Shown: positions 23,520 to 31,978 of the stretch, piece by piece
Numbering within the stretch: position 1 is the stretch's first letter
Layout: every line of letters starts with the position of its first letter
NCBI RefSeq assembly: GCF_042650605.1
Contig: NZ_JBHSBN010000041.1
Location: 1 to 38,824 of the forward strand
DNA: 38,824 nt
Source of the DNA: Micromonospora_J zhanjiangensis
GTDB taxonomy: Bacteria; Actinomycetota; Actinomycetes; Mycobacteriales; Micromonosporaceae
Direction of reading: 5' to 3'
The notes under the pieces: model-generated
The model's database searches: none
Told to the model about the DNA's origin: nothing
What the model saw: the letters and a program-made list of their open reading frames with translations, nothing else
Position numbers and translations under genes: made by a program

Positions 23520-23883
23520 CGTGATCTCTCCAAGCAGCGAGTTGGGTAGCCACCCGTGAGGGCCCGCCGGGCGACCCTGCCCGAGGTCGCCCGGTGGACA
23601 CGGCGCCGGCCCAGTCGCCATGCTTGCCATCGAAGGATGTCGTTGTCGACGCTATTAGGGTCATCTGATGAATGTCAATGCCGGCGTCCGGGGCGCCATC
23701 GATCTAGCTGGACGGAGGGCCGGTGCGGCGACCTGGCTCAACCCGATTGGTCTGATGGGTCGCCGGGACGAGCGGGACGGGCGAAGTCGCCGCCGCCGGA
23801 GAAGGCCACGCCGAGGCGGCCTTCCGGCCGACAAGATCGAGACCCTTCCCGGGCGCTGTGACGTGCGGTTATGATCGCGTGCC
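23520..23883. promoter_or_regulatory. Divergent GH95/lacI intergenic region
   Basis: There is no supportable gene in these 364 bp. It holds the motif TTGTCGACGCTATTAG (23643-23658), similar to one upstream of the GH43 gene. A perfect 11-bp palindrome, TCATCTGATGA (23661-23671), follows 3 bp later. TATGAT (23870-23875) lies 8 bp before the lacI-type ATG, with no ribosome site, suggesting a near-leaderless repressor transcript. The palindrome is a plausible site for the adjacent LacI protein. Confidence 0.45.
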
Positions 23884-24963
23884 ATGGAGCGGCGCCCGAC
23901 GATCTACGACGTGGCGCGCGAGGCCGGCGTGGCGGCCTCGACGGTGTCCCGGGCCTACTCACGGCCCGGGCGGGTCAACGCGGACACCGCCCGGGAGGTT
24001 TTCCGAGCCGCGGAACGACTCGGTTACCGGTCCGGCCGGCCCGACGGCAGACAACCCGGTGACCGGGTTCCGCAGCGGGCGATCGGGCTGGTGATCGCCG
24101 ACGTCACCAACCCGTTCTACGGCGACATCATCAAGGGCGCCTACGAGGCCGCCCGCGAAGCCGGCCACCAGCTCATCCTCAGCCACACCAACGAGTCGCC
24201 CGAGGTGGAGCGCAAGACCATCGAGCACGAACTGGCGCAGGTCGACGGAATCGTCATCGCCAGTTCCCGGATGACCGACTCGGCGTTGCGGATGGTGGCC
24301 AAACAGAAGCCCGTCGTCCTGCTCAACCGCATCATCCCCGAGGCGAGCTGCGTCCTGAACGACGCCGAACGCGGCATCCACCACGCCGTGGAACATCTCA
24401 CGGCGCTCGGGCACGACCGGATCACCTACGTCGCCGGGCCGGAGACCAGTTGGTCGGACGGGATCCGGTGGCGAGGGCTGCGCGCCGCGGCGGCCGAACT
24501 CGGAATCGAGGCGAAGCGGATCGGTCCGCACGAGCCCACCGTCCTGGCCGGGTTCGGCGCCGCCCAGCGGCTGGTCGACCTCGACGTCACCGCGGTGCTC
24601 GCCTACAACGACCAGTTGGCCATCGGCATCATGAAAGGGCTGGGCAAGCTGGGCCTGGGCGTGCCCGGGGAGGTCAGCGTGGTCGGCTTCGACGACATCG
24701 TCTTCGCCGACCTGGTGGAGCCCCAGCTCACCACGATCGCCTCACCGCTGTACCGGATGGGCCTCACCGGCGTGCAGAACTGCATCGCGGTGGCGCAGGG
24801 CGCCCGCCCCAGTGGGAGGCCCCTGGTTCTGCCGGTCCGCCTGGTCGTCCGGCAGTCGACCGCTCGGCGCAGACGGAAGAGCATCTCGCCGGCCCGCGGG
24901 ACGACCAGGGTGTCCGGGTCGGCCACGAACGCCGCGACGTCGATCGTGGCCGGATCCCGGTAG
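23884..24963 (+). CDS. LacI-family transcriptional repressor of the sugar locus
   Basis: A 359-aa sugar-responsive DNA-binding protein. The N-terminal HTH plus hinge is textbook: PTIYDVAREAGVAASTVSRAYSRPGRVNADTAREV (5-39). The periplasmic-binding-protein-like core starts AIGLVIADVTNPFYGDIIKGAYEAA and contains DGIVIASSRM, LAYNDQLAIGIMKGLGKLGLGVPGEVSVVGFDDI and the final LTTIASPLYRMG. A 35-residue Arg/Ser/Thr-rich tail follows the expected end (VRQSTARRRRKS). It lies divergent to the GH95 gene and convergent to the transport/dehydrogenase operon. It is the natural candidate regulator for both and for uxaC-uxuB. The effector is unknown. Confidence 0.9.
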   Translation: MERRPTIYDVAREAGVAASTVSRAYSRPGRVNADTAREVFRAAERLGYRSGRPDGRQPGDRVPQRAIGLVIADVTNPFYGDIIKGAYEAAREAGHQLILSHTNESPEVERKTIEHELAQVDGIVIASSRMTDSALRMVAKQKPVVLLNRIIPEASCVLNDAERGIHHAVEHLTALGHDRITYVAGPETSWSDGIRWRGLRAAAAELGIEAKRIGPHEPTVLAGFGAAQRLVDLDVTAVLAYNDQLAIGIMKGLGKLGLGVPGEVSVVGFDDIVFADLVEPQLTTIASPLYRMGLTGVQNCIAVAQGARPSGRPLVLPVRLVVRQSTARRRRKSISPARGTTRVSGSATNAATSIVAGSR

Positions 24964-24982
24964 CCCGGGTTCACCGCCCGGG
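24964..24982. terminator. Candidate terminator between lacI and the sugar operon
   Basis: CCCGGG (24964-24969) and CCCGGG (24977-24982) can pair as a 6-bp stem around a 7-nt loop in the 30-bp gap between convergent genes. Short stem, no U-tract. Confidence 0.35.
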
Positions 24983-24993
24983 GGTCGGACCCA

Positions 24994-25863
24994 TCAGCCG
25001 AGCCGGGCAGCCAGCGCCCGCGTCGCCCAGTCGAACGACATGCGGTGCGACTCCCGCTTCGACGGCACGCTCGGCTCATCCACCTCGATCATGAAATCAC
25101 CGTCGTAGTCGGCCGGCAACGCGGCCAGCACCGCATCGAAGTCGACCACGCCCAGACCGGGCTCGGCCCAGAGCCGCCTGGTCGCCTGCACCTCGTGGTA
25201 CGTCATGCCGTCCCGGGTCGACGGCGGCAGCAGGTCGGGGAAGCAGTCCTTGAGATGGATGCCGCCGACGCGGTCGGCGTACCGGGTGATGAACGCCGCG
25301 GGATCGACGCCGGCCCAGCGCAGGTGTCCGGTGTCCGGGCCGCAACCGATCACGTCCGGGCCGAGGTCGTCGAGCAGCCGGGTGATCTCGTCGGCGGTCT
25401 CGAACACGCCGCCCACGTGCGAGTGGTGCAGCGGGCGCAGTCCCTCGGCCCGGAGCACCCGGCAGATCGTGCCGCAGTTGTCGATCGCCCGGGCCAGCCG
25501 GTCCGCGTCGAAACCGGCACCGACGGCTGGCCGCGCCATCCGGGCCGGCAGCGACATCGAGGAGATCATCGTACGGTCCAGGCCGAGGGCGGTCTGGACG
25601 GCGGCGAACCGGCGTGCCCGGTCCGCCTCCGCGGCCATGTCGACGGTCTCGTCGAAGGCCGAGTTGAACAGGCTGAGCGACGGGGACAGCCCGTACCCAC
25701 CGATCCAGTCCAGGTACTCGGCCGGGGTCATCCCGTCCGGCACGTCGGCCTTGACGGCGGTGAAGCCGATCTCCTGGAAGTCTCGGAAAGCCTCGTCCAG
25801 GACCTCGCGGGTCTTGCCCGTCCGAGCCCAGTAGGGGATGGGATTCGCGGCGATCGCACTCAT
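24994..25863 (-). CDS. Xylose-isomerase-like TIM-barrel protein (IolE-like)
   Basis: A 289-aa cytoplasmic protein of the sugar-phosphate isomerase/epimerase (AP-endonuclease 2) superfamily. These enzymes are metal-dependent and isomerise, epimerise or dehydrate sugars and ketosugars. Landmarks are NPIPYWARTG at the start, EGLRPLHHSHVGGVFETADEI, CGPDTGHLRWAGVDPAAFI, GIHLKDCFPD and FMIEVDEPS, which supply the expected His/Asp/Glu metal ligands. The pattern is closest to inosose dehydratase IolE (H-H-x-H-x-G, DTGH, HLKD). It is the last gene of the operon and overlaps the preceding dehydrogenase by ATGA. The paired dehydrogenase suggests it acts on a keto-sugar or keto-cyclitol; the exact substrate is not deducible. 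Confidence 0.85.
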   Translation of the reverse strand: MSAIAANPIPYWARTGKTREVLDEAFRDFQEIGFTAVKADVPDGMTPAEYLDWIGGYGLSPSLSLFNSAFDETVDMAAEADRARRFAAVQTALGLDRTMISSMSLPARMARPAVGAGFDADRLARAIDNCGTICRVLRAEGLRPLHHSHVGGVFETADEITRLLDDLGPDVIGCGPDTGHLRWAGVDPAAFITRYADRVGGIHLKDCFPDLLPPSTRDGMTYHEVQATRRLWAEPGLGVVDFDAVLAALPADYDGDFMIEVDEPSVPSKRESHRMSFDWATRALAARLG

Positions 25864-26909
25864 GTCAGCCGCACCGGCCGTCCGGTCCGGGCCGACTCGT
25901 ACGCCCCGGTGATGACGCCGATCGACTGCCGGTTGGTCGCCAGGTCGACGCGCAGTTCCTCGGTGCCGTCCAACGCGCCGAGGAAGTTCAGGTACTGCGA
26001 CCGGTGCGCGTCGGACAGCTGCCCCGGGTCACTGCCGGCGGTCGGCACCGCCCGGTTCTGTGTGCCACCCATCAACCTCTCCTCGGGGACGGTACCCTCG
26101 GCGGTGACCTGGAAGAAGGCCAACTGGTCGTTGTCGATGACCGCGGAGCCGCGGTCGCCGTGCACCTGCAGCCGGGCGCTCAACCCCGGATAGGCCGCGG
26201 TGCTGGCGTGCAGCACGCCGAGCGCCCCGCTCTCGAACCGCACCACGCCGACCGCGACGTCCTCCACCTCGATCCGCTCGTGCGCCAGGGTTTCGGCGTA
26301 CGCGAACACCTCGACCGGCCGGCCCAACGCGGCGACGAGCAGGTCCACCGTGTGCACGCCCTGGTTCATCAGCGCCCCGCCGCCGTCCAGCGCCCAGGTG
26401 CCGCGCCAGTCACCCGAGTCGTAGTAGCTCTGCCCGCGCCACCAGTCGATCGACGCGATGCCGGAGGTGAGGCGGCCGAGTTCACCCCGGCCGATCGCCG
26501 CGAGGGTGGTCTCGGTGGCCGGGTCGAACCGGTGCTGCGAGATCACCGTCACCAGCGTGCCGGCCTTGCGTTGGGCGGCGATGATCTCGTCCGTGCGGGC
26601 CACCGTGATCTCCGCCGGCTTCTCCACGATGACGTGCTTGCCGGCGTCCAGGGCCGGCACGGCGATCTCGCCGTGCCGGCCGGTGGGCGTGCACACCACC
26701 ACGACGTCGATGTCCTCGGCGGCCAGCGCCGCCGCCAACGAACCGTACGGCCGACCACCGCGCGCCGCGGCGAGCCGCTCGGCGCGGCCCCGGTCGACGT
26801 CGACCACCGCGACGAGTTCCACCCGGTCGGCGAGCTGACTCATCACCAGACCGTGGTGCCCGCCGATCACGCCGGCCCCGACCAGGGCGAAGTTCCTCCG
26901 ATTGGTCAC
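25860..26909 (-). CDS. Gfo/Idh/MocA-family NAD(P)-dependent dehydrogenase (second copy)
   Basis: A 349-aa sugar or cyclitol dehydrogenase. The N-terminal Rossmann fold shows GAGVIGGHHG (11-20) and an Asp-ended second strand (VVDVDR, about 36-40) favouring NAD. The EKP motif (VEKPAE, 95-100) carries the Lys that contacts substrate. The C-terminal domain has GGALMNQGVHTVDLLVAAL, including the His typical of the catalytic pair. GTG 26909 overlaps the upstream TIM-barrel gene stop, and its own end overlaps the next gene. It probably oxidises a sugar hydroxyl to a ketone, in concert with the flanking TIM-barrel proteins. Fewer than 40% of residues appear shared by eye with the first copy, so it is not a recent duplicate. 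Confidence 0.88.
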   Translation of the reverse strand: MTNRRNFALVGAGVIGGHHGLVMSQLADRVELVAVVDVDRGRAERLAAARGGRPYGSLAAALAAEDIDVVVVCTPTGRHGEIAVPALDAGKHVIVEKPAEITVARTDEIIAAQRKAGTLVTVISQHRFDPATETTLAAIGRGELGRLTSGIASIDWWRGQSYYDSGDWRGTWALDGGGALMNQGVHTVDLLVAALGRPVEVFAYAETLAHERIEVEDVAVGVVRFESGALGVLHASTAAYPGLSARLQVHGDRGSAVIDNDQLAFFQVTAEGTVPEERLMGGTQNRAVPTAGSDPGQLSDAHRSQYLNFLGALDGTEELRVDLATNRQSIGVITGAYESARTGRPVRLT

Positions 26910-27733
26910 GCGTACTCGATCCCCTCGCTCGACAACAGGTCGGTGAACGCCCGCCAGGCCCGGCGGAACTGCTCGGGACCGGAGAAGCCACCGGCGGCGT
27001 GGCCCACGGTCAGGTGCGGTTCGAGGGAGAAGAACCCGTCGAAGCCGTCGTGCCGCAACGCCCGGATGGTCCGGGCCACCTCGCCGTCACCCTGGCCCGC
27101 GGGCACCACCGTGCCGTCCGCCGCCAGGGCGTCCTTGATCTGTACGTACGCCAGGTGTTCGCGCAGGGCGGCGTAGCCTTCGGTGTGCGGCCGGACGCCG
27201 ACCTGGACGAAGTTCGCCGGATCCCAGGCGAGCCGCAGGTGCGGTGAGCCGACCGACCGCACCACGTCCAGGCACCGGGCCGGGACGTCACCGTAGATCC
27301 CCTTCTCGTTCTCGTGCAGCAGGGTCACGTCGGCGTTCTCGGCGACCCGGGTGAGTGCCCGCATCCGGTCGATCACCTCGTCCCGGTGCGCGGCCGGGTC
27401 GGCGCCGGGACGCAGGAAGAACGAGAAGACCCGGATGTACGGCGCGTCGAAGAAGCGCGCCACCTCGGCGGCGTGCCGCATCCGGTCCAGGTGGGCGGGG
27501 AAGTCCTCGTCGACGAAGATCTTGCCGATCGGCGAACCGATGCTGGACACCCGCAGGCCGTGTGCCGCGAGGATCTCCCGCATCCGGGCGAGCCGCTCGG
27601 GTTCCAGGTCCAGGATGTTGACGTCCCAGGCGCTGCGTATCTCGACGTACCTGAGGCCCAACCCCGCCGCCACCACACACTGTTCGGTGAAGTCGGGGGA
27701 GATCTCGTCGGAGAATCCGGACAGAGTCCACAT
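26906..27733 (-). CDS. Xylose-isomerase-like TIM-barrel protein (first copy)
   Basis: A 275-aa sugar-phosphate isomerase/epimerase superfamily protein. Motifs in barrel order are LSGFSDEISPDFTEQ (4-18), LRYVEIRSAWDVNILDL, YIRVFSFFL, VTLLHENEKGIYGD (metal Glu), LRLAWDPANFVQVG (metal Asp), YVQIKDALAADG and GFFSLEPHL (metal Glu). The ligand spacing is typical of ketose epimerases and related lyases. It differs from the second copy, which has the IolE-like HHSH signature, so the two should catalyse different steps. ATG 27733 lies 20 bp after the first dehydrogenase gene, and its end overlaps the second dehydrogenase (GTGA). Transcribed in the seven-gene sugar operon. Confidence 0.85.
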   Translation of the reverse strand: MWTLSGFSDEISPDFTEQCVVAAGLGLRYVEIRSAWDVNILDLEPERLARMREILAAHGLRVSSIGSPIGKIFVDEDFPAHLDRMRHAAEVARFFDAPYIRVFSFFLRPGADPAAHRDEVIDRMRALTRVAENADVTLLHENEKGIYGDVPARCLDVVRSVGSPHLRLAWDPANFVQVGVRPHTEGYAALREHLAYVQIKDALAADGTVVPAGQGDGEVARTIRALRHDGFDGFFSLEPHLTVGHAAGGFSGPEQFRRAWRAFTDLLSSEGIEYA

Positions 27734-27753
27734 CGGTGCCGGCCCTTTCCTGC

Positions 27754-28740
27754 TCAGGTGTGCTGTCGGTAGACCTGCTCGATCAGGCGGAGGGACCGGG
27801 CGCCCTCCTCGGGCCCGAGCCAGAACGGTGCCGGCTCGGTCAGCCGTCGGTAGAAGTCGGTGATGAGCGACTCGTGCGACGCGCCCCAGTAGTCCCGGCC
27901 GTCCGGCCCGGCCCGCCGTTCGGGGACCACCTCGGTGCGCCCGTCCCGGTAGCTGACGGTCAGATCGCCGCGGATCAGCAGGGTCGCCCGATCGGTGGCG
28001 ATCTCGATGGTCACCGGCGTGTCGACGACGTTGGTGACGGTGGCGAAGAGCACGCTGCGGGCCCCACCGGCGTGGTCGAGCAGCAGATTGGCGGTGTCCT
28101 CGACGTCGATGCCGCCGTCGCTGCCGGCGTCACCGGTGCCGTCGTCGATCCCGTACCGGCCGATGTGGCCGCGCAGCCCGACCACGTCACCGAGCAGCCA
28201 CTGCAGCAGGTCCACCGTGTGGATGGCCTGGTTGATCAGCACCCCGCCGCCGCTGCGCCCGACCCGGCCACGCCACGGTCGGGCCCGGTAGTAGTCGCGG
28301 TCCCGGTGCCACAGCACGGTTGCCGAACCGCCGTGGACCGCGCCGAGTTCCCCGGACGTCAGCAGCGTACGGGCGGCCCGGGCGGCCAGGTTGTACCGGT
28401 TCTGCAGGCAGATGCCGACCTTGACGTCGGGATGCTCCCGGGCCGCCCAGATCAGCCGGTCGGCCTCCGCGACGGTGTGTGCCACCGGCTTCTCCAGCAA
28501 CACGTGCACACCACGGTCCAACGCGTCGAGGGCGATCGGTACGTGTCGGTCGTGCGGCGTGCAGACGTGCACCACGTCGGGTCGTAGTTCGTCGAGCAGC
28601 CTGCGGTGGTCGACGTACCCGGTCCCGGCCCGGGACGGGTCGATGTCGCAGACGCCGACCAGGTCGACGCCGAGCCGCTCGATCGCGGCACGGTGCACCA
28701 CCGACACGTCACCGCAACCGATCAGCGCCGCGGTCGCCAC
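27754..28740 (-). CDS. Gfo/Idh/MocA-family NAD(P)-dependent dehydrogenase (first copy)
   Basis: A 328-aa oxidoreductase. The Rossmann loop is short, LIGCGDVSVVHR (6-17), with VCDIDPS supplying the acidic nucleotide contact. LLEKPVAHTVAEADRL carries the EKP catalytic Lys, and RSGGGVLINQAIHTVDLLQWLLGD holds the conserved His. An acidic insertion (YGIDDGTGDAGSDGGIDVEDTANLLLD) lies in the C-terminal half. GTG 28740 abuts the permease stop with no gap. Its position directly after the transporter genes suggests it acts first on the imported sugar or glycoside. Likely chemistry is oxidation of a hydroxyl to a keto group. Substrate inferred only from context. Confidence 0.88.
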   Translation of the reverse strand: MATAALIGCGDVSVVHRAAIERLGVDLVGVCDIDPSRAGTGYVDHRRLLDELRPDVVHVCTPHDRHVPIALDALDRGVHVLLEKPVAHTVAEADRLIWAAREHPDVKVGICLQNRYNLAARAARTLLTSGELGAVHGGSATVLWHRDRDYYRARPWRGRVGRSGGGVLINQAIHTVDLLQWLLGDVVGLRGHIGRYGIDDGTGDAGSDGGIDVEDTANLLLDHAGGARSVLFATVTNVVDTPVTIEIATDRATLLIRGDLTVSYRDGRTEVVPERRAGPDGRDYWGASHESLITDFYRRLTEPAPFWLGPEEGARSLRLIEQVYRQHT

Positions 28741-29604
28741 TCACTTCACCCCGCCGGCCGTCAGACCACCGACCAGGTAACGCTGGAAGCCCAGGTACAG
28801 CAGCACCACCGGCGCGGCGCAGGTCAGCGCGGCGGCCATCAGCTGCGAGTACACCGGCAGCGCGCCGCCCTCCTGCGCCGCACCGAAGATCTGCAGCGCC
28901 ACCGCGGCGGTGTGCGTCTCGGGTCGGGTCAGCACCGAGGCGAACAGCACGTCGTTCCAGCCGAGCAGGAAGGCGAAGATGCCGGAGACGACGATCGCCG
29001 GCAGGCTCAACGGGAACACGATGCGCCACAGGATGGTCAGGGTGGACGCGCCCTCCGTGCGGGCCGCCTCCTCCAGTTCGCGGGGCAGACCGCGCAGGTA
29101 GGTGACCATCACCCAGGTGGAGAACGGCAGGGCGAAGGTGAGGTACGCGACGAAGAGGCCCCACCGCGTACCGATCACGGTGAGGCCGAGGTAGTTGCCG
29201 GCCGAGGAGAACAGCACGAACACCGGCAGCAGCATCAGCGTGCCCGGGATGCTCTGCAGTCCCACCAGGCCGCGCAGGACCGTCAGCCGCCCGACGAACG
29301 AGTAACGGACCAGCACGTAGGCGGTGATGGTGCCGAGCGCCGAGGAGGCGACCGCGGTGAGGGCGCAGACGACGATGCTGTTGACGATGCCGCCGGACAG
29401 GTCGGCCGTGGTCCAGATCCGGGAGTAGCTCTCGCCGGAGAAGGTGCTCGGCCAGAACTCGCCGCCGGCCACTCCCACGTCGGTGTTCAGCGACGCCAGC
29501 ACGATGTAGAGCAGCGGCCCCAGCACCAGGGCACAGAGCAGCACCGTCAGGGTGACCAGCAGCGGCCGGGGGAGCAGCCGGTGGGCCTCGGTCGAGGCGC
29601 TCAT
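28741..29604 (-). CDS. Carbohydrate ABC transporter permease (MalG type)
   Basis: A 287-aa inner membrane permease with six predicted helices. The first is LLVTLTVLLCALVLGPLLYIVLASL. The cytoplasmic EAA loop, ELEEAARTEGASTLTILWRIVFPLSLPAI, contacts the ATPase, and the C-terminal tail is YLVGGLTAGGVK as in MalG proteins. ATG 29604 overlaps the MalF-type gene stop (ATGA). An earlier in-frame start at 31440 is an artefact running through the upstream genes. No ATPase gene is present in the operon. As in many actinobacteria, a shared multi-sugar ATPase (MsiK type) encoded elsewhere probably serves this transporter. Confidence 0.92.
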   Translation of the reverse strand: MSASTEAHRLLPRPLLVTLTVLLCALVLGPLLYIVLASLNTDVGVAGGEFWPSTFSGESYSRIWTTADLSGGIVNSIVVCALTAVASSALGTITAYVLVRYSFVGRLTVLRGLVGLQSIPGTLMLLPVFVLFSSAGNYLGLTVIGTRWGLFVAYLTFALPFSTWVMVTYLRGLPRELEEAARTEGASTLTILWRIVFPLSLPAIVVSGIFAFLLGWNDVLFASVLTRPETHTAAVALQIFGAAQEGGALPVYSQLMAAALTCAAPVVLLYLGFQRYLVGGLTAGGVK

Positions 29605-30560
29605 CGACGGGCTCCTTCCTCGTGCACGTCCAGCCGTACCGCCCGCAGGTAGGCGAACAGCGGGACGGCGATCAGGATCAGCGAGACCACAGCCATCGCG
29701 GCGCTGAGCCCGAATCGCAGGCCCTGGAAGCTGGTGACGTACACCAGCATCGGCATCACGTTGACGTCGTCCGGCGCGGGCGCCCCGAACAGGACGAACG
29801 GCAGCGTGAAGTTGTTGATGTGGTTGAGCGTGGCCAGCAGGCAGGCGAGCAGCACGGGCCCGCGCAGATACGGCAGGATCACCCGGTACAACTTGGCCCA
29901 CCAGGTCGCGCCGTCGACCGCGGACGCCTCGTGCACCTCGACATGCACCGACTGCAGCCCGGCCAGCGCCATCAGGTAGATGAACGGCCAGGCCGCCCAG
30001 ATCTCCACCAGCACCAGCGTCCAGTACGACCGCGGCCCGCTGAGCCACAGGCCGCCGTCCACGCCGACCCTCGCCAGCGTCGTGTTGACGATGCCGTCCG
30101 ATTGCAGCATCGTGCGCCACACCGTGCCGACGACGAACGAGGGCAGCACGTACGGGATCAGGAACACCGCGCGCACGACCGCCCGCCCCCGGTACGGGTT
30201 CTGGGTGACCAGCGCGGCGGCGATCCCGATCGGGACGGTGGCGGCGGTGGCCAGGACGGCGAACGAGACGCTGATCCAGGTCGAGTGCAGCAGGCCCGAC
30301 CCGAACGACTCGACGTAGTTGTCCAGCCCCACGAACGGCGCTTCGACCCACCGCCGCAGGCTGTACTGGTCCAGGTCGATCAGCGAGATCCACAGGGCCA
30401 GCGCCAGCGGGATCAGGATGACCAGGACCATCAGCACCCCGCCGGGGGTGAGCAGCCACAGCGGTCGCTGCCGCTGGGTCACGCCGCGGCGGCGCGGCCG
30501 GGGCGGTCCGGGCGGCGCCGCCGCCCGGGCCGGCGGCGCGAGGGTGCCGTCGGGGGCCAT
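29601..30560 (-). CDS. Carbohydrate ABC transporter permease (MalF type)
   Basis: A 319-aa permease. A Pro/Ala/Arg-rich cytoplasmic tail of about 30 residues precedes the first helix, LWLLTPGGVLMVLVILIPLALALWISL. Further helices include WISVSFAVLATAATVPIGIAAALV and VVRAVFLIPYVLPSFVVGTVW. The EAA loop is VHEASAVDGATWWAKLYRVILPYLRGP. It forms the heterodimeric channel with the MalG-type subunit whose gene it overlaps. It directly follows the binding-protein gene with no gap. Confidence 0.92.
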   Translation of the reverse strand: MAPDGTLAPPARAAAPPGPPRPRRRGVTQRQRPLWLLTPGGVLMVLVILIPLALALWISLIDLDQYSLRRWVEAPFVGLDNYVESFGSGLLHSTWISVSFAVLATAATVPIGIAAALVTQNPYRGRAVVRAVFLIPYVLPSFVVGTVWRTMLQSDGIVNTTLARVGVDGGLWLSGPRSYWTLVLVEIWAAWPFIYLMALAGLQSVHVEVHEASAVDGATWWAKLYRVILPYLRGPVLLACLLATLNHINNFTLPFVLFGAPAPDDVNVMPMLVYVTSFQGLRFGLSAAMAVVSLILIAVPLFAYLRAVRLDVHEEGARR

Positions 30561-31898
30561 CTACTTCGCCCGGTCCAGGGCCGACTGCGCGGCCTTCTGC
30601 GCCGTGGTCAGCCGGCCGTCCAGCTGCGCGCCGTCCAGTGCACCCTTGGACAGGTCCGGGATCGACTGCACCACCGTGTTGGTGAGCGCCAGCTGGATGT
30701 CCGCCCAGGCGCCGGTGAACGGGGTGGCCACCGACTTGTGCTGCGCCTCGACGACCGCCTTCAGCTTCGGGTCGGACAGCAGCGTCTGCGCCGCGGCGGC
30801 GTTCGACGGCAGCTGTCCCAACCGCCGGTAGATGTCCAGCTGCGCGTCCTGGTCGGTGATCAGCTTGACGAACTCGAAAGCCAGGTCCTTGTTCTTGGAG
30901 TAGTCCGCCACCAGCAGGTTGTCGCCGGAGAGGATGCTCGCCGCCTCGACGCCGCCGGCCGGCCGGGCGGTGGCGCCCGGTGGCACGGTGGGCAGCAGGG
31001 CGAACTCCCACTTGCCCTTGACCGCGCCGGCGTCCAGCGACTTCGCGGCGAGCGCCGAGGTCAGCGCCATGTAACCGGTCCTGCCCTTGGCGAACTCGGC
31101 GATCGCCTGTGAGTTGGACCAACCGACGGCGGCCGGGTTCACCACCTTGTCCGTGGTGAGCCAGCCGAAATAGGTCTGGTACGCGGCGCGTACCGCCGGG
31201 TCCTGGATCCGGGCCGTCTTCCCGTCCACGATCGGGTTGCCGGCCTGCGCCGCCATGCCCCAGATGAACTTCCACGGGTCGAAGTTGTCCTTGTACGCCA
31301 CCGCCAGGCCGTACTGGTCGCCCTTGGTCAGCCGCTTGGCCTGCTGGGTCAACTCGTCCCAGGTGGTGGCCGGCTTGTCGATCCCGGCGGCGGTGAGCAA
31401 CTCGGTGTTGTAGACCATGACGAACGGCCGACCCACCCACGGGATGCCGATCTGGTGCTGCTCGTCCGGCCCGGAGATGCCCAGCGACGAGGGGATGAAC
31501 TTCTCCTTACCGCCGAGTTGCTTCCACTCCTTGTCGCCGAGCGTGACGAACGCCTTGGTGGAGTACGCGGTCGGGGTGAACGTGGTGCCGACCGCGTAGA
31601 CGTCCGGGCCGCTGCCGGAGACGACCGAGGTCTGAATCTTGGTCAGTTCGTCGCTGGCGCTGGCGAACGTCTCCCACTTGACCTCGGCGCCGGTCTGCGA
31701 CTTGAACTTCTCGGCGATCGACTTCTGCCACTCCTGCTGTTCCTGGGGATACTGGGTGTTCGCCGCGATCAGCACGTCGAGAGTCTTACCGGCGCCGTCG
31801 GACCCGCCGTCGCCGTCGCCGGCGCAGGCCGCGAGCGTGACGGCCAGCGCGGTCGCACCGGCCAGCGCCACCGCCGATCGCATCTTCCGGTTTCGCAT
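30561..31898 (-). CDS. Sugar-binding lipoprotein of the ABC importer
   Basis: A 445-aa extracellular solute-binding protein of family 1. The signal peptide ends in TLAACAG, where Cys25 is the lipidation site, followed by a Gly/Asp linker. The mature protein shows LDVLIAANTQYPQEQQEWQKSIAEKF, SGSGPDVYAVGTTF, IGIPWVGRPFVMVYNTELLTAAG and PATTWDELTQQAKRL, all standard for oligosaccharide-binding proteins. The start is ATG 31898 with AAGGAG 6-11 bp upstream; a TTG at 31913 overlaps that site and is rejected. First gene of the minus-strand operon, divergent from uxaC across 180 bp with repeated half-sites. The ligand is unknown but probably a plant-derived sugar. Confidence 0.93.
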   Translation of the reverse strand: MRNRKMRSAVALAGATALAVTLAACAGDGDGGSDGAGKTLDVLIAANTQYPQEQQEWQKSIAEKFKSQTGAEVKWETFASASDELTKIQTSVVSGSGPDVYAVGTTFTPTAYSTKAFVTLGDKEWKQLGGKEKFIPSSLGISGPDEQHQIGIPWVGRPFVMVYNTELLTAAGIDKPATTWDELTQQAKRLTKGDQYGLAVAYKDNFDPWKFIWGMAAQAGNPIVDGKTARIQDPAVRAAYQTYFGWLTTDKVVNPAAVGWSNSQAIAEFAKGRTGYMALTSALAAKSLDAGAVKGKWEFALLPTVPPGATARPAGGVEAASILSGDNLLVADYSKNKDLAFEFVKLITDQDAQLDIYRRLGQLPSNAAAAQTLLSDPKLKAVVEAQHKSVATPFTGAWADIQLALTNTVVQSIPDLSKGALDGAQLDGRLTTAQKAAQSALDRAK

Positions 31899-31978
31899 CT
31901 GCTGCTCCTTCAAGGGTCGGCCGGCGCGGAGTGAGCCGCATCACGGTTACCGGATGGTTTCCGCAATCGGCGATCAAC

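Noticed and set aside
20625..23549. Long plus-strand frame, and a 1138-codon alternative minus frame (20248-23664), across the GH95 gene
   Set aside because: Both are out of phase with the conserved GH95 and CBM2 motifs and have unnatural composition. They are shadows of third-position GC bias.
28741..31440. An 899-codon minus frame suggesting a giant fusion protein ending in the MalG permease
   Set aside because: The N-terminal 600 residues are out of frame with the binding-protein and MalF genes and meaningless. The permease starts at ATG 29604, overlapping the MalF stop.
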